A DNA stretch of 64,000 nt from the NCBI GenBank assembly GCA_965230265.1, contig OZ245999.1, positions 1,364,001 through 1,428,000 of the forward strand, read 5' to 3'. This stretch comes from JAJFKX01 sp965230265 (GTDB lineage: Bacteria; Pseudomonadota; Gammaproteobacteria; Xanthomonadales; Wenzhouxiangellaceae). The notes under the pieces were generated by a model, which had not been told where the DNA came from, did not search any database, and saw nothing but the letters and a program-made list of their open reading frames with translations. Position 1 is the stretch's first letter. Each line of letters opens with the position of its first letter. This document shows positions 9,184 to 17,549 of this stretch, piece after piece. A program made the position numbers and the translations under genes.

Positions 9184-9272
9184 AACCAAACAGGCGGGTT
9201 TAGGGTTTAGATAGGTTTGTCTGAGCCGACACTCTCATTACACAATCTGATTGATTCAGTGCTCTGAATATT

Positions 9273-9300
9273 TTGAAAAAGCTTTCAATCTAGCTATAGT
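9273..9300 (+). promoter_or_regulatory. Candidate sigma-70 promoter for the VCBS/UnbV gene
   Basis: TTGAAA (9273-9278) and TATAGT (9295-9300) are separated by 16 bp, about 50 bases upstream of the ATG at 9355. Inferred from sequence only. Confidence 0.5.
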
Positions 9301-9354
9301 AATACCCATAAAAATACAGTCAGACAGAATCAGTCTGTTATCACGGGAGTGAGT

Positions 9355-10914
9355 ATGTGCAGTGATCACAATAAACTCATACAGGCAATAGGTGTAGGGA
9401 TTGTTACCTATTGGCTTTCGAGCATCGCCGCCATGGCCAGTGGGCCAACTTTGTCATTTTCTGACCAAACCGCTGCTGCAGGGTTAAACGCCAGCACTCA
9501 TATTGGCCAGATAAATGGCATATTGGGGGGTGGAGTGGTCGCCGATTTTAATCGTGATGGGTGGCAGGATATCTTCTATCCAACCGGCACCAATGGTCCT
9601 GACAAGCTATATATTAACAATCAGGACGGCACTTTTACTGATCAGGCAGCGGCATGGGGCATTGCAAATGTGCATTTGTCCAGTGCGGCTGCAGTGGGTG
9701 ATTATAACGGCGATGGCTGGCCGGATATTTTCGTTACCTCTTTTGGCCCTGATCCGGCTTCTCCGCAAATGGGGCAGCACCTGCTATATCGCAATACCGG
9801 TTCGGGTTTTGTTGATGAAGCCGTTAGTGCTGGTGTGCAGCAGTGCAGCACCATTGAGCCTGATGGCTGGGGTGGTGCCTGGGGGGATATTGATCTGGAT
9901 GGTGACCTGGATCTGGCCATTTGTGGCTTTTTCGACCAGCAGACCGGGAATTGTCTGATGCGCAACAACGGTGATGGCACTTTTACAGATATTACCGCTG
10001 CCAGCGATTTGCGCCCATCCATTGCTGGCCTGGCAGGTTATACGCCGCATTTTGTGGATATGGATGATGATCGCTACCCGGAAATTATCTGGATTGGTGA
10101 TTTTTCCACCAGTCTGTACTACATCAACAACGGCGATAACACTTTTACCAATGCAACGGACTCATCCAATACCAGCATGGATTTCAGCGAAATGGGCATG
10201 ACGGTTGGAGACTGGAACGGGGATGGTCTATTTGATTTTTATGTTTCCACCATTGGTACCAATAACCTTTACATGAATCAGGGTGGACATACCTACATTA
10301 ACGATTCTGATAATGCTGGCGTCACCAATGGTGGTTTCGGCTGGGCAACAATCACGTTTGATATTGATCATGACTCACGTTTTGACTTGGTCAATGTTGC
10401 AGAAATAGGTCGGAATTCAGCTTTTCTAAACCGTACTGTGAATGGTGTAACCAGTTTTGAAGAGGTTGGTGAGGCGATTGGTCTTGGCTTTAACAGTGAC
10501 GGTCGTGGTTTGGCACGCTTTGATTACGACAACGATGGCGACCAGGATGTGATCTTTTTCCCAGGTGGTCAGCCAATTGTTTTGATGCGCAATGATATTA
10601 GCGGCCCAAACGCCAACTGGCTGAGAATATTTTTGGACCGTGATGGCACCAACAATATTCCAACATTGGGTATTGGCGCCAAGGTCAGTATTCAATTGGG
10701 CGAGCGGACCATTATCAACCGTATCAACGGTGGCAGTAATTACCTAAGCCAAAGCGAGTCATCTGCACATTTTGGATTGGCCGGCAATACCGTAGTGGAC
10801 CTAGTCAAGGTGGAGTGGACCAATGGTATGGTCACCGAGTTACACAATGTCGCCGCCAACCAGACCATGACAATACAACCACCACAGGCGTTTTATAGCA
10901 ACGGGTTTGAGTAA
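9355..10914 (+). CDS. Secreted FG-GAP/VCBS repeat protein with ASPIC/UnbV domain
   Basis: This 519-residue protein has an N-terminal export signal followed by at least seven integrin-like calcium-binding repeats: DFNRDGWQDIF, DYNGDGWPDIF, DIDLDGDLDLAI, DMDDDRYPEII, DWNGDGLFDFY, DIDHDSRFDLV and DYDNDGDQDVIF. These build a beta-propeller. From about residue 440 it has the ASPIC/UnbV domain (GIGAKVSIQLG, INGGSNYLSQS, VKVEWTNGMV). ATG 9355 has GGGAG upstream; an in-frame GTG lies at 9349. The protein ends FYSNGFE, an ending echoed at 13528. It is likely extracellular or surface-located and may bind carbohydrate or protein partners; the ligand is unknown. Confidence 0.85.
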   Translation: MCSDHNKLIQAIGVGIVTYWLSSIAAMASGPTLSFSDQTAAAGLNASTHIGQINGILGGGVVADFNRDGWQDIFYPTGTNGPDKLYINNQDGTFTDQAAAWGIANVHLSSAAAVGDYNGDGWPDIFVTSFGPDPASPQMGQHLLYRNTGSGFVDEAVSAGVQQCSTIEPDGWGGAWGDIDLDGDLDLAICGFFDQQTGNCLMRNNGDGTFTDITAASDLRPSIAGLAGYTPHFVDMDDDRYPEIIWIGDFSTSLYYINNGDNTFTNATDSSNTSMDFSEMGMTVGDWNGDGLFDFYVSTIGTNNLYMNQGGHTYINDSDNAGVTNGGFGWATITFDIDHDSRFDLVNVAEIGRNSAFLNRTVNGVTSFEEVGEAIGLGFNSDGRGLARFDYDNDGDQDVIFFPGGQPIVLMRNDISGPNANWLRIFLDRDGTNNIPTLGIGAKVSIQLGERTIINRINGGSNYLSQSESSAHFGLAGNTVVDLVKVEWTNGMVTELHNVAANQTMTIQPPQAFYSNGFE

Positions 10915-11034
10915 GCGGCTATTCAACGAATTAGAGGGACAATTGCTGACCCACTGAAACCCTAGGTATAAGAGTCCGTATCCCCATTTTAATGGTGGCT
11001 TGTCACAGCGTGGCCCTAAGGTTAGGCTTTGCGG

Positions 11035-11721
11035 GTGACAATCAAAATCAAAATCTGCTGCATCAGCTCTGTGCATGAAGCCAACCTGGCGATAGATGCC
11101 GGTGCACACGCGCTCGGTCTGGTTGCACAGATGCCCTCCGGGCCAGGTGTTTTGGGTGACAAGCACATCAAATCCATCGTTGAGCATATACCCGAATCGA
11201 TCGATACTTTTTTACTTACCTCACGCACTGATGCCGATGGCATAGCCAGTCATGTCCAGTACTGCAATACCAGCACAGTACAAATAGTGAATCATATTGA
11301 TCCCATTGAGTACCTTCGGCTCAACCAACTGTTGTCAGCCAAAGTAAAAAAAGTGCAGGTTATTCATGTGGAAAACCAAGACGCCTTAAAGCTGATTGAT
11401 ACCTACAGCGACCATGTAGATGCATTTTTGCTGGATTCAGGCAAACCTTCAGCGGGTATTCCTGAACTGGGAGGAACCGGCAGGGTTCATGATTGGTCGA
11501 TCAGTGCAGCGTTTGTGCAGCGCTCGCCAGTGCCGGTATACCTGGCAGGTGGTTTGAATCCCGATAACGTTGCTTCAGCAATAGATCATGTTCAACCCTA
11601 TGGCCTGGATTTGTGCTCCGGTGTTAGAATTAACGGGCGTTTGGACGAAAAAAAACTGCATCGTTATATGAACAAAGTCGTTGCTTCACAAACCAATAAC
11701 GTATCACCAGCGAATTGCTGA
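11035..11721 (+). CDS. Divergent phosphoribosylanthranilate isomerase (TrpF-like)
   Basis: The 228-residue product is a TIM-barrel protein of the TrpF family, which in tryptophan synthesis converts phosphoribosylanthranilate to CdRP. Family landmarks are present but altered: KICCISS instead of KICGIT, still with the Cys general-base position; AFLLDSGK with the catalytic Asp; LGGTGRVHDW; LAGGLNPDNV; and LCSGVRINGRLDEKKL where SSGVE is usual. It stands alone with no other trp gene nearby, so it may be the sole TrpF encoded at a distance or a paralogue with another substrate. The start is GTG 11035; a TTG at 11029 is an alternative. Confidence 0.75.
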   Translation: MTIKIKICCISSVHEANLAIDAGAHALGLVAQMPSGPGVLGDKHIKSIVEHIPESIDTFLLTSRTDADGIASHVQYCNTSTVQIVNHIDPIEYLRLNQLLSAKVKKVQVIHVENQDALKLIDTYSDHVDAFLLDSGKPSAGIPELGGTGRVHDWSISAAFVQRSPVPVYLAGGLNPDNVASAIDHVQPYGLDLCSGVRINGRLDEKKLHRYMNKVVASQTNNVSPANC

Positions 11722-11743
11722 ATTGACAAAATAATATAGCGTG

Positions 11744-12112
11744 ATGTTTATACAAAACCGTTGTTTGGCTTTATTCATACTTTTGGCAGGTTCAACACTG
11801 ATGGCCGGTGAAGTGGATGTGCTGTCCGTCAAAGCAGATTGCGATACAGCTGATACCTGTTCGTTCTCGGTTCAAGTTCAACATGCTGACAGTGGCTGGG
11901 AACACTACGCTGATGCCTGGGAAGTGACAACTGTTGACGGCACACTGTTGGCGACCAGGGTACTGGCGCATCCGCATGTGAATGAACAGCCCTTTACCCG
12001 CAGCCTGCTGAATGTGTCAATCCCGGCTGACGTTGATGAAGTGATGGTGCGCGCACATGACTCGGTACATGGCTATGGTGGTGCACAAGTCAAGGTCAGA
12101 CTGGAACGATAA
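11744..12112 (+). CDS. Conserved small periplasmic protein
   Basis: A 122-residue exported protein with a signal peptide (LALFILLAGSTLMAGE) and a beta-rich mature part of about 100 residues. It contains two cysteines (DCDTADTC), then HADSGWEHYADAWEV, VLAHPHVNEQPFTRSL and a final HDSVHGYGGAQVKV. The regularly spaced His, Trp and acidic residues in the HYADAW, AHPHV and HGYGG segments look like a conserved surface, possibly a metal site. I recognise the pattern as a widespread proteobacterial protein of unknown function. It starts 22 bases after the TrpF-like gene. Confidence 0.7.
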   Translation: MFIQNRCLALFILLAGSTLMAGEVDVLSVKADCDTADTCSFSVQVQHADSGWEHYADAWEVTTVDGTLLATRVLAHPHVNEQPFTRSLLNVSIPADVDEVMVRAHDSVHGYGGAQVKVRLER

Positions 12113-12166
12113 ATCGGTTTAAATACGAATATAAGTGGTTAATAAATAATGAGTAGAAAAGGTGTG

Positions 12167-12841
12167 ATGAGAATAGTTTTTGTCCAAGCGTTTCTGGTAT
12201 TAATGCTGGCAGCCTGTCAGGCATCCGAGTCTGATTCCAGAAAAACAGCAGCACAGCAACAGCAGCAAGACAAGGCTCAGCAGTTGGCTGATGATGCTTC
12301 GCTATGCACCAAGAACCTACTGGTTAACCCTGAGTTCAATATCAGTGATGGCCAGTTCTTTCCACAATCATGGGGGGCTTCACAGCATGCGGGTGATCAG
12401 GCTTATAACGTTGGTTTCAAAAGCGGCGAGCTAACCATAGACAAATATGGAGAGCAGCACTGGATGCTAATTTCCCAACGGGTTGACCCCAAAGCGGTGG
12501 CCGGCCGATCTGTGGTGTTTTCGGCAGAGTTAAAACAGGATATGAATGATGATGGTTGGACACAGGCACTGGAAGCAGGGGGTGGTCTGAGTATCATCAT
12601 TCGTGGCACAGTACCAGGTTCGCCGTTCAGTCAGAAAATATTACTCAGTTCCAGCCTTCAACATGAACCCAAGTTAGGGGTTTTTGACTGGACGCCAGTG
12701 AGCGTCAGCTTTGACGTACCTGCCACAGTGACCTCAGTGGACCTGGGCTTTTTGCATCAGGCCTATGGCAAGATGTCGGTTCGTAATCCATCTTTGCGGA
12801 TTAAGTCAACGGAGCTTGCAGATTGCATGCCGAACCAATAA
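12167..12841 (+). CDS. Lipoprotein with a galactose-binding-like beta-sandwich
   Basis: The product (224 residues) begins with a lipoprotein signal; the lipobox LAAC places the lipidated cysteine at about residue 16. A Gln-rich linker (AAQQQQQDKAQQ) follows. The remainder resembles a carbohydrate-binding or discoidin-like jelly roll: NLLVNPEFNISDGQFFPQSW at the start of the domain, WMLISQRV, VVFSAELKQ and DWTPVSVSFDVPA. Similar domains occur on sugar-binding proteins, but no ligand residues can be assigned. ATG 12167 has AAAGGTG upstream; an in-frame ATG at 12149 lacks a ribosome binding site. Confidence 0.65.
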   Translation: MRIVFVQAFLVLMLAACQASESDSRKTAAQQQQQDKAQQLADDASLCTKNLLVNPEFNISDGQFFPQSWGASQHAGDQAYNVGFKSGELTIDKYGEQHWMLISQRVDPKAVAGRSVVFSAELKQDMNDDGWTQALEAGGGLSIIIRGTVPGSPFSQKILLSSSLQHEPKLGVFDWTPVSVSFDVPATVTSVDLGFLHQAYGKMSVRNPSLRIKSTELADCMPNQ

Positions 12842-13261
12842 AAAATAGATCAATCAGCAGGGCTGGCTTTTGCTAATATCGATGATCTGCCATCACATCG
12901 GTAAGCCATTTGTCTCCACCTTCTCAGCAGTGTTATTGATGCTCATTTCATTGATGCCTTACTTCGCGTACTGGTAATGATGGGTTGTTTGTTTTAATCA
13001 TCAACTTCAGCTTCCTATCTAACCAAGGGCGCTTTAACTGTTAATCAGTTTTCTTTTGACCACTAAAAATTAAATCGTTGTTGCATTTTCTCTCGACTGT
13101 CGCCTAACCGCTGTGTAGGCAAATCTGTTTTGTCATAACCCGCATGTGTCCAGCATTTGAGCTGTTCAACATGGACGCTATTAAGACATATGGGAGCTAG
13201 GGTCCGGGCTGGGGCGTGAGCATCCGGCGAACGATAAAAATAATAACGACAGGATAAAGCG
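12842..13261. other. 420-base non-coding gap with a stem-loop near its end
   Basis: No credible coding frame, tRNA or known riboswitch was seen. Close to the next gene, CCGGGCT (13204-13210) can pair with AGC (13219-13221) and, after a two-base bulge, CCGG (13224-13227), giving a GC-rich stem-loop about 35 bases before the ATG at 13262. The rest is unremarkable. Confidence 0.4.
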
Positions 13262-13528
13262 ATGCAACGATACCTTTCACTATTGGTGCTGATTATCGGT
13301 ACGTTTTCCTCATTATTGGCCTTTGGACAGTCAGGTGGTGGTTTTGAGATCGACCGCTCCACTGCTTCTGATGCAGGTGGCGGACCATCGCAAGGCGGTG
13401 ATTTTGAACTCCACGCAACCATCGGCCAGACAGATGCCGGTGAACACGTTGGTGGTGATTTCACTTTGACGGGTGGTTTCTGGGTTGATGCAGAAACCGA
13501 TGTGCTTTTTAAAGATGGTTATGAGTAA
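13262..13528 (+). CDS. Secreted glycine-rich 88-residue protein with GYE ending
   Basis: After a signal peptide (MQRYLSLLVLIIGTFSSLLA) the protein has three imperfect beta-strand repeats, GGGFEIDRST, GGDFELHATIGQ and GGDFTLTGGFW, linked by Gly/Asp/Ala turns. This GG.F.L pattern is found near the N-terminus or as a stand-alone unit in secreted proteins of several environmental bacteria; no function is established. The C-terminus LFKDGYE resembles the ending of the VCBS protein at 10914. It is followed after 12 bases by the tail-fibre-like gene, suggesting an operon of two secreted proteins. AGGATAAAG precedes the start. Confidence 0.7.
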   Translation: MQRYLSLLVLIIGTFSSLLAFGQSGGGFEIDRSTASDAGGGPSQGGDFELHATIGQTDAGEHVGGDFTLTGGFWVDAETDVLFKDGYE

Positions 13529-13540
13529 GAGGTTATAACA

Positions 13541-14968
13541 ATGACAATGAAAACATACCTGGTTTTACTATTATTTCTATGCGCCACCTGCTTTTCAGCG
13601 GCACAGGCGATGCCGGTGGGATCTGCATTTACCTATCAGGGTGAATTGAAACAGGCAGGTGTCCCAGCAGATGGCGTATACGATTTTCAGTTTCAACTGT
13701 TCAATGCTGCGTCGGGTGGTGTTGCAGTTTCTGGAATAACCGTTATCAATAACCTGAATGTGGATGAAGGGTTGTTTACTGTGATGCTGGATTTTGGTGA
13801 TAGCCCATTTACAGGTGATGCAGTATTTCTGCAAATTCAGGTAAAAGAAGACAGTGCCGCCACATTTACCAGCCTGGCACCAAGGCAATCGCTAACAGCA
13901 ACACCGTATTCGATTCAATCTGAGTTTGTCGGCATGGATGGAGTGAGCAGTACCAGCATTATTAACGGCACGATTACGGCGGCGGATATTGGACCCAATG
14001 CAGTCGGCAGCAGTGAAATTATCACCACGCAGGTACAACAGCGGGTAACTGGTATTTGCTCTGGTGGATCGGCCATGGCAGGGATTAACCAAGATGGTTC
14101 GGTGAATTGCCAGGCGGCTGGTGCAGATACCGATTGGGTTGAGACTGCCAGCACAGTATCGACGCTGAAAAATGTAGCCATTGGCGGCACTGATGCAACC
14201 ATTGGATCAGGTACTTTTGCCGTGTATGGACCTTTTCAGGATACCTTTGGTGGTATGTTTGTAGATGTCACTGGTACAGGTTTCGAGCAGCCTTTTTATG
14301 GCTATTCGACCAATGGAAATTTCCGGGCATGGACAGAGTTCAATGAGAATGCGGATCAGTGGCGCGTCAATATTAATAACGGTTATCAGCTCTATGTTGA
14401 TGGCAATGGGCGTACTGGCATCAATGAACCCAATCCACAAGCCAATTTGCATGTGGATGGCACTGTCAGATTCGAAGATTTAGGTGTAACTGGGGGAGAC
14501 GTTCCATTGATGATTCAACCAGACGGTGATGTAGTGCCTGGCCCAAATGAATTTACCATCGCCATACCGCCAGCAGCCTTTACGGTTGAAGAGCCTGGTG
14601 ATGATTTTCAGAAAGTGCTGGGCAATGGGCATGCATTTATACAGTCTGGCTTCGGTGCATTGTCCGCACCTGTTTATCTGCCCAATGGCGCGACAGTCAC
14701 AAGAGTGCAAATCTGGTATCTGGACAGTTCGTCACAAAACATGACATTTCGATTGCGGCGTTCTTCGCATACATCAATCAGTAATGCAGACCTTGCAGCA
14801 TTAGAGCCTACTGGTTCTGTTGCAGGAATACGGACAGCCACTGATACCACAATCAACCTTAATCCGATTAATAACCTTACAAATTCTTATTATTTCCGGG
14901 TATTTTCCAATAACTGGACAGGTTCGAATATGGGTATCAGGGCGGTATTGATTACCTATCGTTTATAA
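13541..14968 (+). CDS. Secreted tail-fibre-like protein
   Basis: A 475-residue exported protein with signal peptide (TYLVLLLFLCATCFSAAQA). The N-terminal domain begins FTYQGELKQAGVPADGVYDF and continues FQLFNAASGG, a beta-sandwich seen at the start of many secreted environmental proteins. The middle is low in charge and resembles phage tail-fibre or collagen-like beta-helix segments (NGTITAADIGPNAVGS, GRTGINEPNPQANLHVDGTV, the latter typical of trimeric fibre shafts). The C-terminal 130 residues form another beta domain ending AVLITYRL, without the GFE-type tail. Probably a surface or extracellular fibre; no enzyme motif. AGAGG precedes the ATG. Confidence 0.65.
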   Translation: MTMKTYLVLLLFLCATCFSAAQAMPVGSAFTYQGELKQAGVPADGVYDFQFQLFNAASGGVAVSGITVINNLNVDEGLFTVMLDFGDSPFTGDAVFLQIQVKEDSAATFTSLAPRQSLTATPYSIQSEFVGMDGVSSTSIINGTITAADIGPNAVGSSEIITTQVQQRVTGICSGGSAMAGINQDGSVNCQAAGADTDWVETASTVSTLKNVAIGGTDATIGSGTFAVYGPFQDTFGGMFVDVTGTGFEQPFYGYSTNGNFRAWTEFNENADQWRVNINNGYQLYVDGNGRTGINEPNPQANLHVDGTVRFEDLGVTGGDVPLMIQPDGDVVPGPNEFTIAIPPAAFTVEEPGDDFQKVLGNGHAFIQSGFGALSAPVYLPNGATVTRVQIWYLDSSSQNMTFRLRRSSHTSISNADLAALEPTGSVAGIRTATDTTINLNPINNLTNSYYFRVFSNNWTGSNMGIRAVLITYRL

Positions 14969-15000
14969 GTCAGTGTTGCATATGTGTTGGAGTGATAAGG

Positions 15001-15028
15001 TCCCGCCGCACAGCGGCGGGATTATAAG
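15001..15028 (+). terminator. Strong GC hairpin, likely terminator
   Basis: TCCCGCCGC pairs perfectly with GCGGCGGGA around ACA (15001-15021), about 30 bases after the fibre-like gene. The following ATTATAAG is only weakly U-rich, so termination efficiency is uncertain. Confidence 0.65.
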
Positions 15029-15094
15029 CTGAGAAGTATCAGCCAAAGCGCTAGACTGGCTATAATGGCGGCTTGTACCAAGTGATGCCTGTTT

Positions 15095-15565
15095 ATGAAA
15101 AACAGCGATAAACAACAAAGCCAAATTGCTGGTCTCCAGCACACCGACCATTCCATTGCGTTACAGATACAGGAAGTCTTTCATAGTGCTTACAAAGTTG
15201 AAGCAAAGTTAATCGGTGTTACTAACTTCCCACCGCTGGAACGGAAAGTGGCTGACATTATGGCCAGCAGCACAACGTTTTATGGAAGCTGGCATGACGA
15301 TAAATTATTGGCTGTTATAGAAGTTAATTATTATGATCCACAATTGAACATTAACAGCCTGGTGGTACATCCTGATCATTTTCGTCAAGGCCAGGCAAGC
15401 AGTCTATTGCGTTTTGTATTAAATCATTATCACTGGGAAACGGCCGAAGTCGAAACCGCTCAGGCGAATATGCCTGCGATTACTTTGTATGAACAGTTTG
15501 GGTTTGTTGAAACCCGGCGTTTTCAAACGCCGATGGGTATCATGAAGGTCAGTTTAAGGCTGTAG
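15095..15565 (+). CDS. GNAT family N-acetyltransferase
   Basis: The 156-residue protein has the GNAT fold: a central strand with LLAVIEVNYYD, motif A with INSLVVHPDHFRQGQASSLL (acetyl-CoA pyrophosphate loop RQGQAS) and a C-terminal PAITLYEQFGFVETRRF, a very common GNAT ending. The acceptor substrate cannot be told. A TATAAT at 15061-15066 could be its -10 element. It converges with the CAP-domain gene downstream. Confidence 0.85.
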   Translation: MKNSDKQQSQIAGLQHTDHSIALQIQEVFHSAYKVEAKLIGVTNFPPLERKVADIMASSTTFYGSWHDDKLLAVIEVNYYDPQLNINSLVVHPDHFRQGQASSLLRFVLNHYHWETAEVETAQANMPAITLYEQFGFVETRRFQTPMGIMKVSLRL

Positions 15566-15587
15566 TGTAACTTTTAAAGTACCTTTG

Positions 15588-16307
15588 TTACTGATCCGAG
15601 TCCGTCGGAGCGGTGTCTTTTTTTGAGGGTAACTGTTTGGTTGGTATTAACTCACCGGTATATGTTTTACCTGCCACATAGACGGCCCAGTAGTATTCGT
15701 GGCTGCTGGTGCTGTTTTGATAAAAAGCCACGCCAATATCATCTTGGTGCAAGTAAAAAGGATGCTCCGCCAACAGGTGAGTTCGATGTGCACTGGATAA
15801 TTTGAACTGCTTCCACATTTCATCGGCAGTTGCAAAACCACCGGCTATGGCTTCCACTTGGTTATTAAACCAACGAGGATAGATACTGGCCAGTTCATAA
15901 CCGGCTTTTAATACTCGATGATTGGCGCCTGCTCGATCCAAATGTGTGACCCAGCCTTGTGTTGCCATATCGCGAACTTTACTTACGGCAATTTCAGTTA
16001 ATAGTGCATTACAGCGCAGCTTGGGGCGCTGTTGTGCTGGATCATCAATAATTAACGCTGCCAGTTGGCGAGCTTCAGGGTTATTGCCACACACTGAAAA
16101 ATCATTTGCTGAGGCATTATGCAAGAATGGCATTGTCAATAATAAGCCTGCAAATCGAATTGCAACAGTTGATCGAAACCGTTTGAAAGTGATTGATGCT
16201 AAGCAATTCCTATTCTTACAATGGAACACTGTGTTTCGCGCATCATCACAGGTATGCCGGAGTTGATACATAAGCCAAGACTTTATCATATATCGTTGAT
16301 TGACCAA
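15588..16307 (-). CDS. Secreted CAP-domain (SCP/PR1-like) protein
   Basis: The 239-residue frame contains a hydrophobic export segment (VAIRFAGLLLTMPFL) near residue 50 and then a CAP domain: CNALLTEIAVSKVRDMATQG, THLDRAGANHRV, a middle EAIAGGFATADEMWKQF, SSAHRTHLLAEHPFY and DDIGVAFYQN. The His and Glu pattern fits the CAP cavity. Bacterial CAP proteins are exported and of varied role. The first 45 residues before the signal look atypical, so the true start is probably downstream, for example a GTG around residue 27; no ribosome binding site settles it. Divergent from the dioxygenase homologue. Confidence 0.7.
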   Translation of the reverse strand: MVNQRYMIKSWLMYQLRHTCDDARNTVFHCKNRNCLASITFKRFRSTVAIRFAGLLLTMPFLHNASANDFSVCGNNPEARQLAALIIDDPAQQRPKLRCNALLTEIAVSKVRDMATQGWVTHLDRAGANHRVLKAGYELASIYPRWFNNQVEAIAGGFATADEMWKQFKLSSAHRTHLLAEHPFYLHQDDIGVAFYQNSTSSHEYYWAVYVAGKTYTGELIPTKQLPSKKDTAPTDSDQ

Positions 16308-16444
16308 TCCAGAACCTGCTGCCCGGTTAATAGTCTATAGCGATAAGTTCGATTAACCGCAAACCGTATTTTTGTTTAATAGGAATAGCTGAACGGCTTG
16401 GGGTATGATTATCAAAAGGGGAGTATTTGATTAGGAGTCAGATT

Positions 16445-17071
16445 ATGAAACGTGACCGTAGAAATTTTCTTGGACTGGGTATTGGCTCTATTGCAACCAT
16501 GGCCAGCATAGCAGCATCGGCCAAGCTGGTCAGTACCCCCAGACAAACAGCGGGCCCGTTTTACCCAGCCAGCTTGCCACTGGATAGCGATAATGACCTT
16601 GTTCAGATTACAGGGCATGAGAACCGTGCCAAAGGTGTGGTAGCCAATGTTGTGGGCAAAGTACTGGACAGCGAAGGTCAGCCACTGGCCGATTCAAAAG
16701 TGGAGATTTGGCAATGCGATGCCAATGGCCGCTACCATCATCCGGACGACAGTAACAATGCGCCATTGGATGAAGACTTCCAGGCTTATGGCTCAACGAG
16801 GACCGATGCAGATGGCCGATACCGTTTTCGAACCATTAAACCTGTGCCTTATCCGGGCCGCACACCACATATTCATTTTCGAATCTCAACACCCGGTGGC
16901 GACCAATTGACGACTCAAATGTATATTGCCGGTTATGCAGGCAATCAAAAAGATGGCTTGTTCAGGCGGCTAGGAAGTCAGGCGCGCCAACAGGCAGCTT
17001 CGGCGGAGTTTGTTAATAACCCGGATGACTCCGCTGAACTGGTGGCTCACTGGAATATTGTGTTGGGGTAA
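16445..17071 (+). CDS. Tat-exported intradiol ring-cleavage dioxygenase homologue
   Basis: This 208-residue protein resembles the beta subunit of protocatechuate 3,4-dioxygenase. Iron ligands expected for the family are visible: Tyr in NGRYHHPDD, Tyr in PYPGRTPHIHF and the two His of HIHF. The start has a twin-arginine-type motif (KRDRRNFLGLG) and a hydrophobic stretch, so the folded protein is probably exported by Tat. ATG 16445 follows AGGAG at good spacing. No alpha subunit or aromatic catabolism genes are nearby, so the substrate is uncertain; the class often acts on catechol-like compounds. Confidence 0.8.
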   Translation: MKRDRRNFLGLGIGSIATMASIAASAKLVSTPRQTAGPFYPASLPLDSDNDLVQITGHENRAKGVVANVVGKVLDSEGQPLADSKVEIWQCDANGRYHHPDDSNNAPLDEDFQAYGSTRTDADGRYRFRTIKPVPYPGRTPHIHFRISTPGGDQLTTQMYIAGYAGNQKDGLFRRLGSQARQQAASAEFVNNPDDSAELVAHWNIVLG

Positions 17072-17095
17072 AAATATAAATAGGCAGGGAGAAAC

Positions 17096-17539
17096 ATGGT
17101 AGAACTTAAGGACACCATTGATTTGTATATCAGTGCAATCGATAAAGTTGAATTTTGTTGGAATTTTTACAGCATTGTAGTGATCTCTTTAATTGGCTGG
17201 TTGCTAACACACCGGCAAGCGATGCCGCGGCATTTCAAGGGGCTATTGACTATAATTTTTTTGTTTTTTGCGATCTTGAATCTTAGCAGCGTACTGGGTG
17301 CTTATGATCTGTCTGATGCATTGCAGGAAGATCTTTTGCTACAGTTGGAAACGATCAAAGATCATGGTTTAAACAGTACGCACCTGGTGTTTCATGAAAT
17401 GGGCTATGAGCACCAGAAGTTGGCAGCTTATATTATCCACTTGACCATTGGCGCTATGATGTTGTTTATGATCTGGCATCGTCGGTTTGGCTTGAGAGTT
17501 GATGAGCATGCCAATACGCAGCAAAGTACTCACGAATAG
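17096..17539 (+). CDS. Small integral membrane protein
   Basis: 147 residues with three hydrophobic helices (YSIVVISLIGWLL, LTIIFLFFAILNLSSVLG, YIIHLTIGAMMLFMIW) separated by charged loops and with a polar C-terminus. No family recognised. It starts 24 bases after the dioxygenase homologue with AGGGAG upstream and is 10 bases before the DUF1801 gene, so the three may be cotranscribed. Confidence 0.6.
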   Translation: MVELKDTIDLYISAIDKVEFCWNFYSIVVISLIGWLLTHRQAMPRHFKGLLTIIFLFFAILNLSSVLGAYDLSDALQEDLLLQLETIKDHGLNSTHLVFHEMGYEHQKLAAYIIHLTIGAMMLFMIWHRRFGLRVDEHANTQQSTHE

Positions 17540-17549
17540 GTAAGCACGC

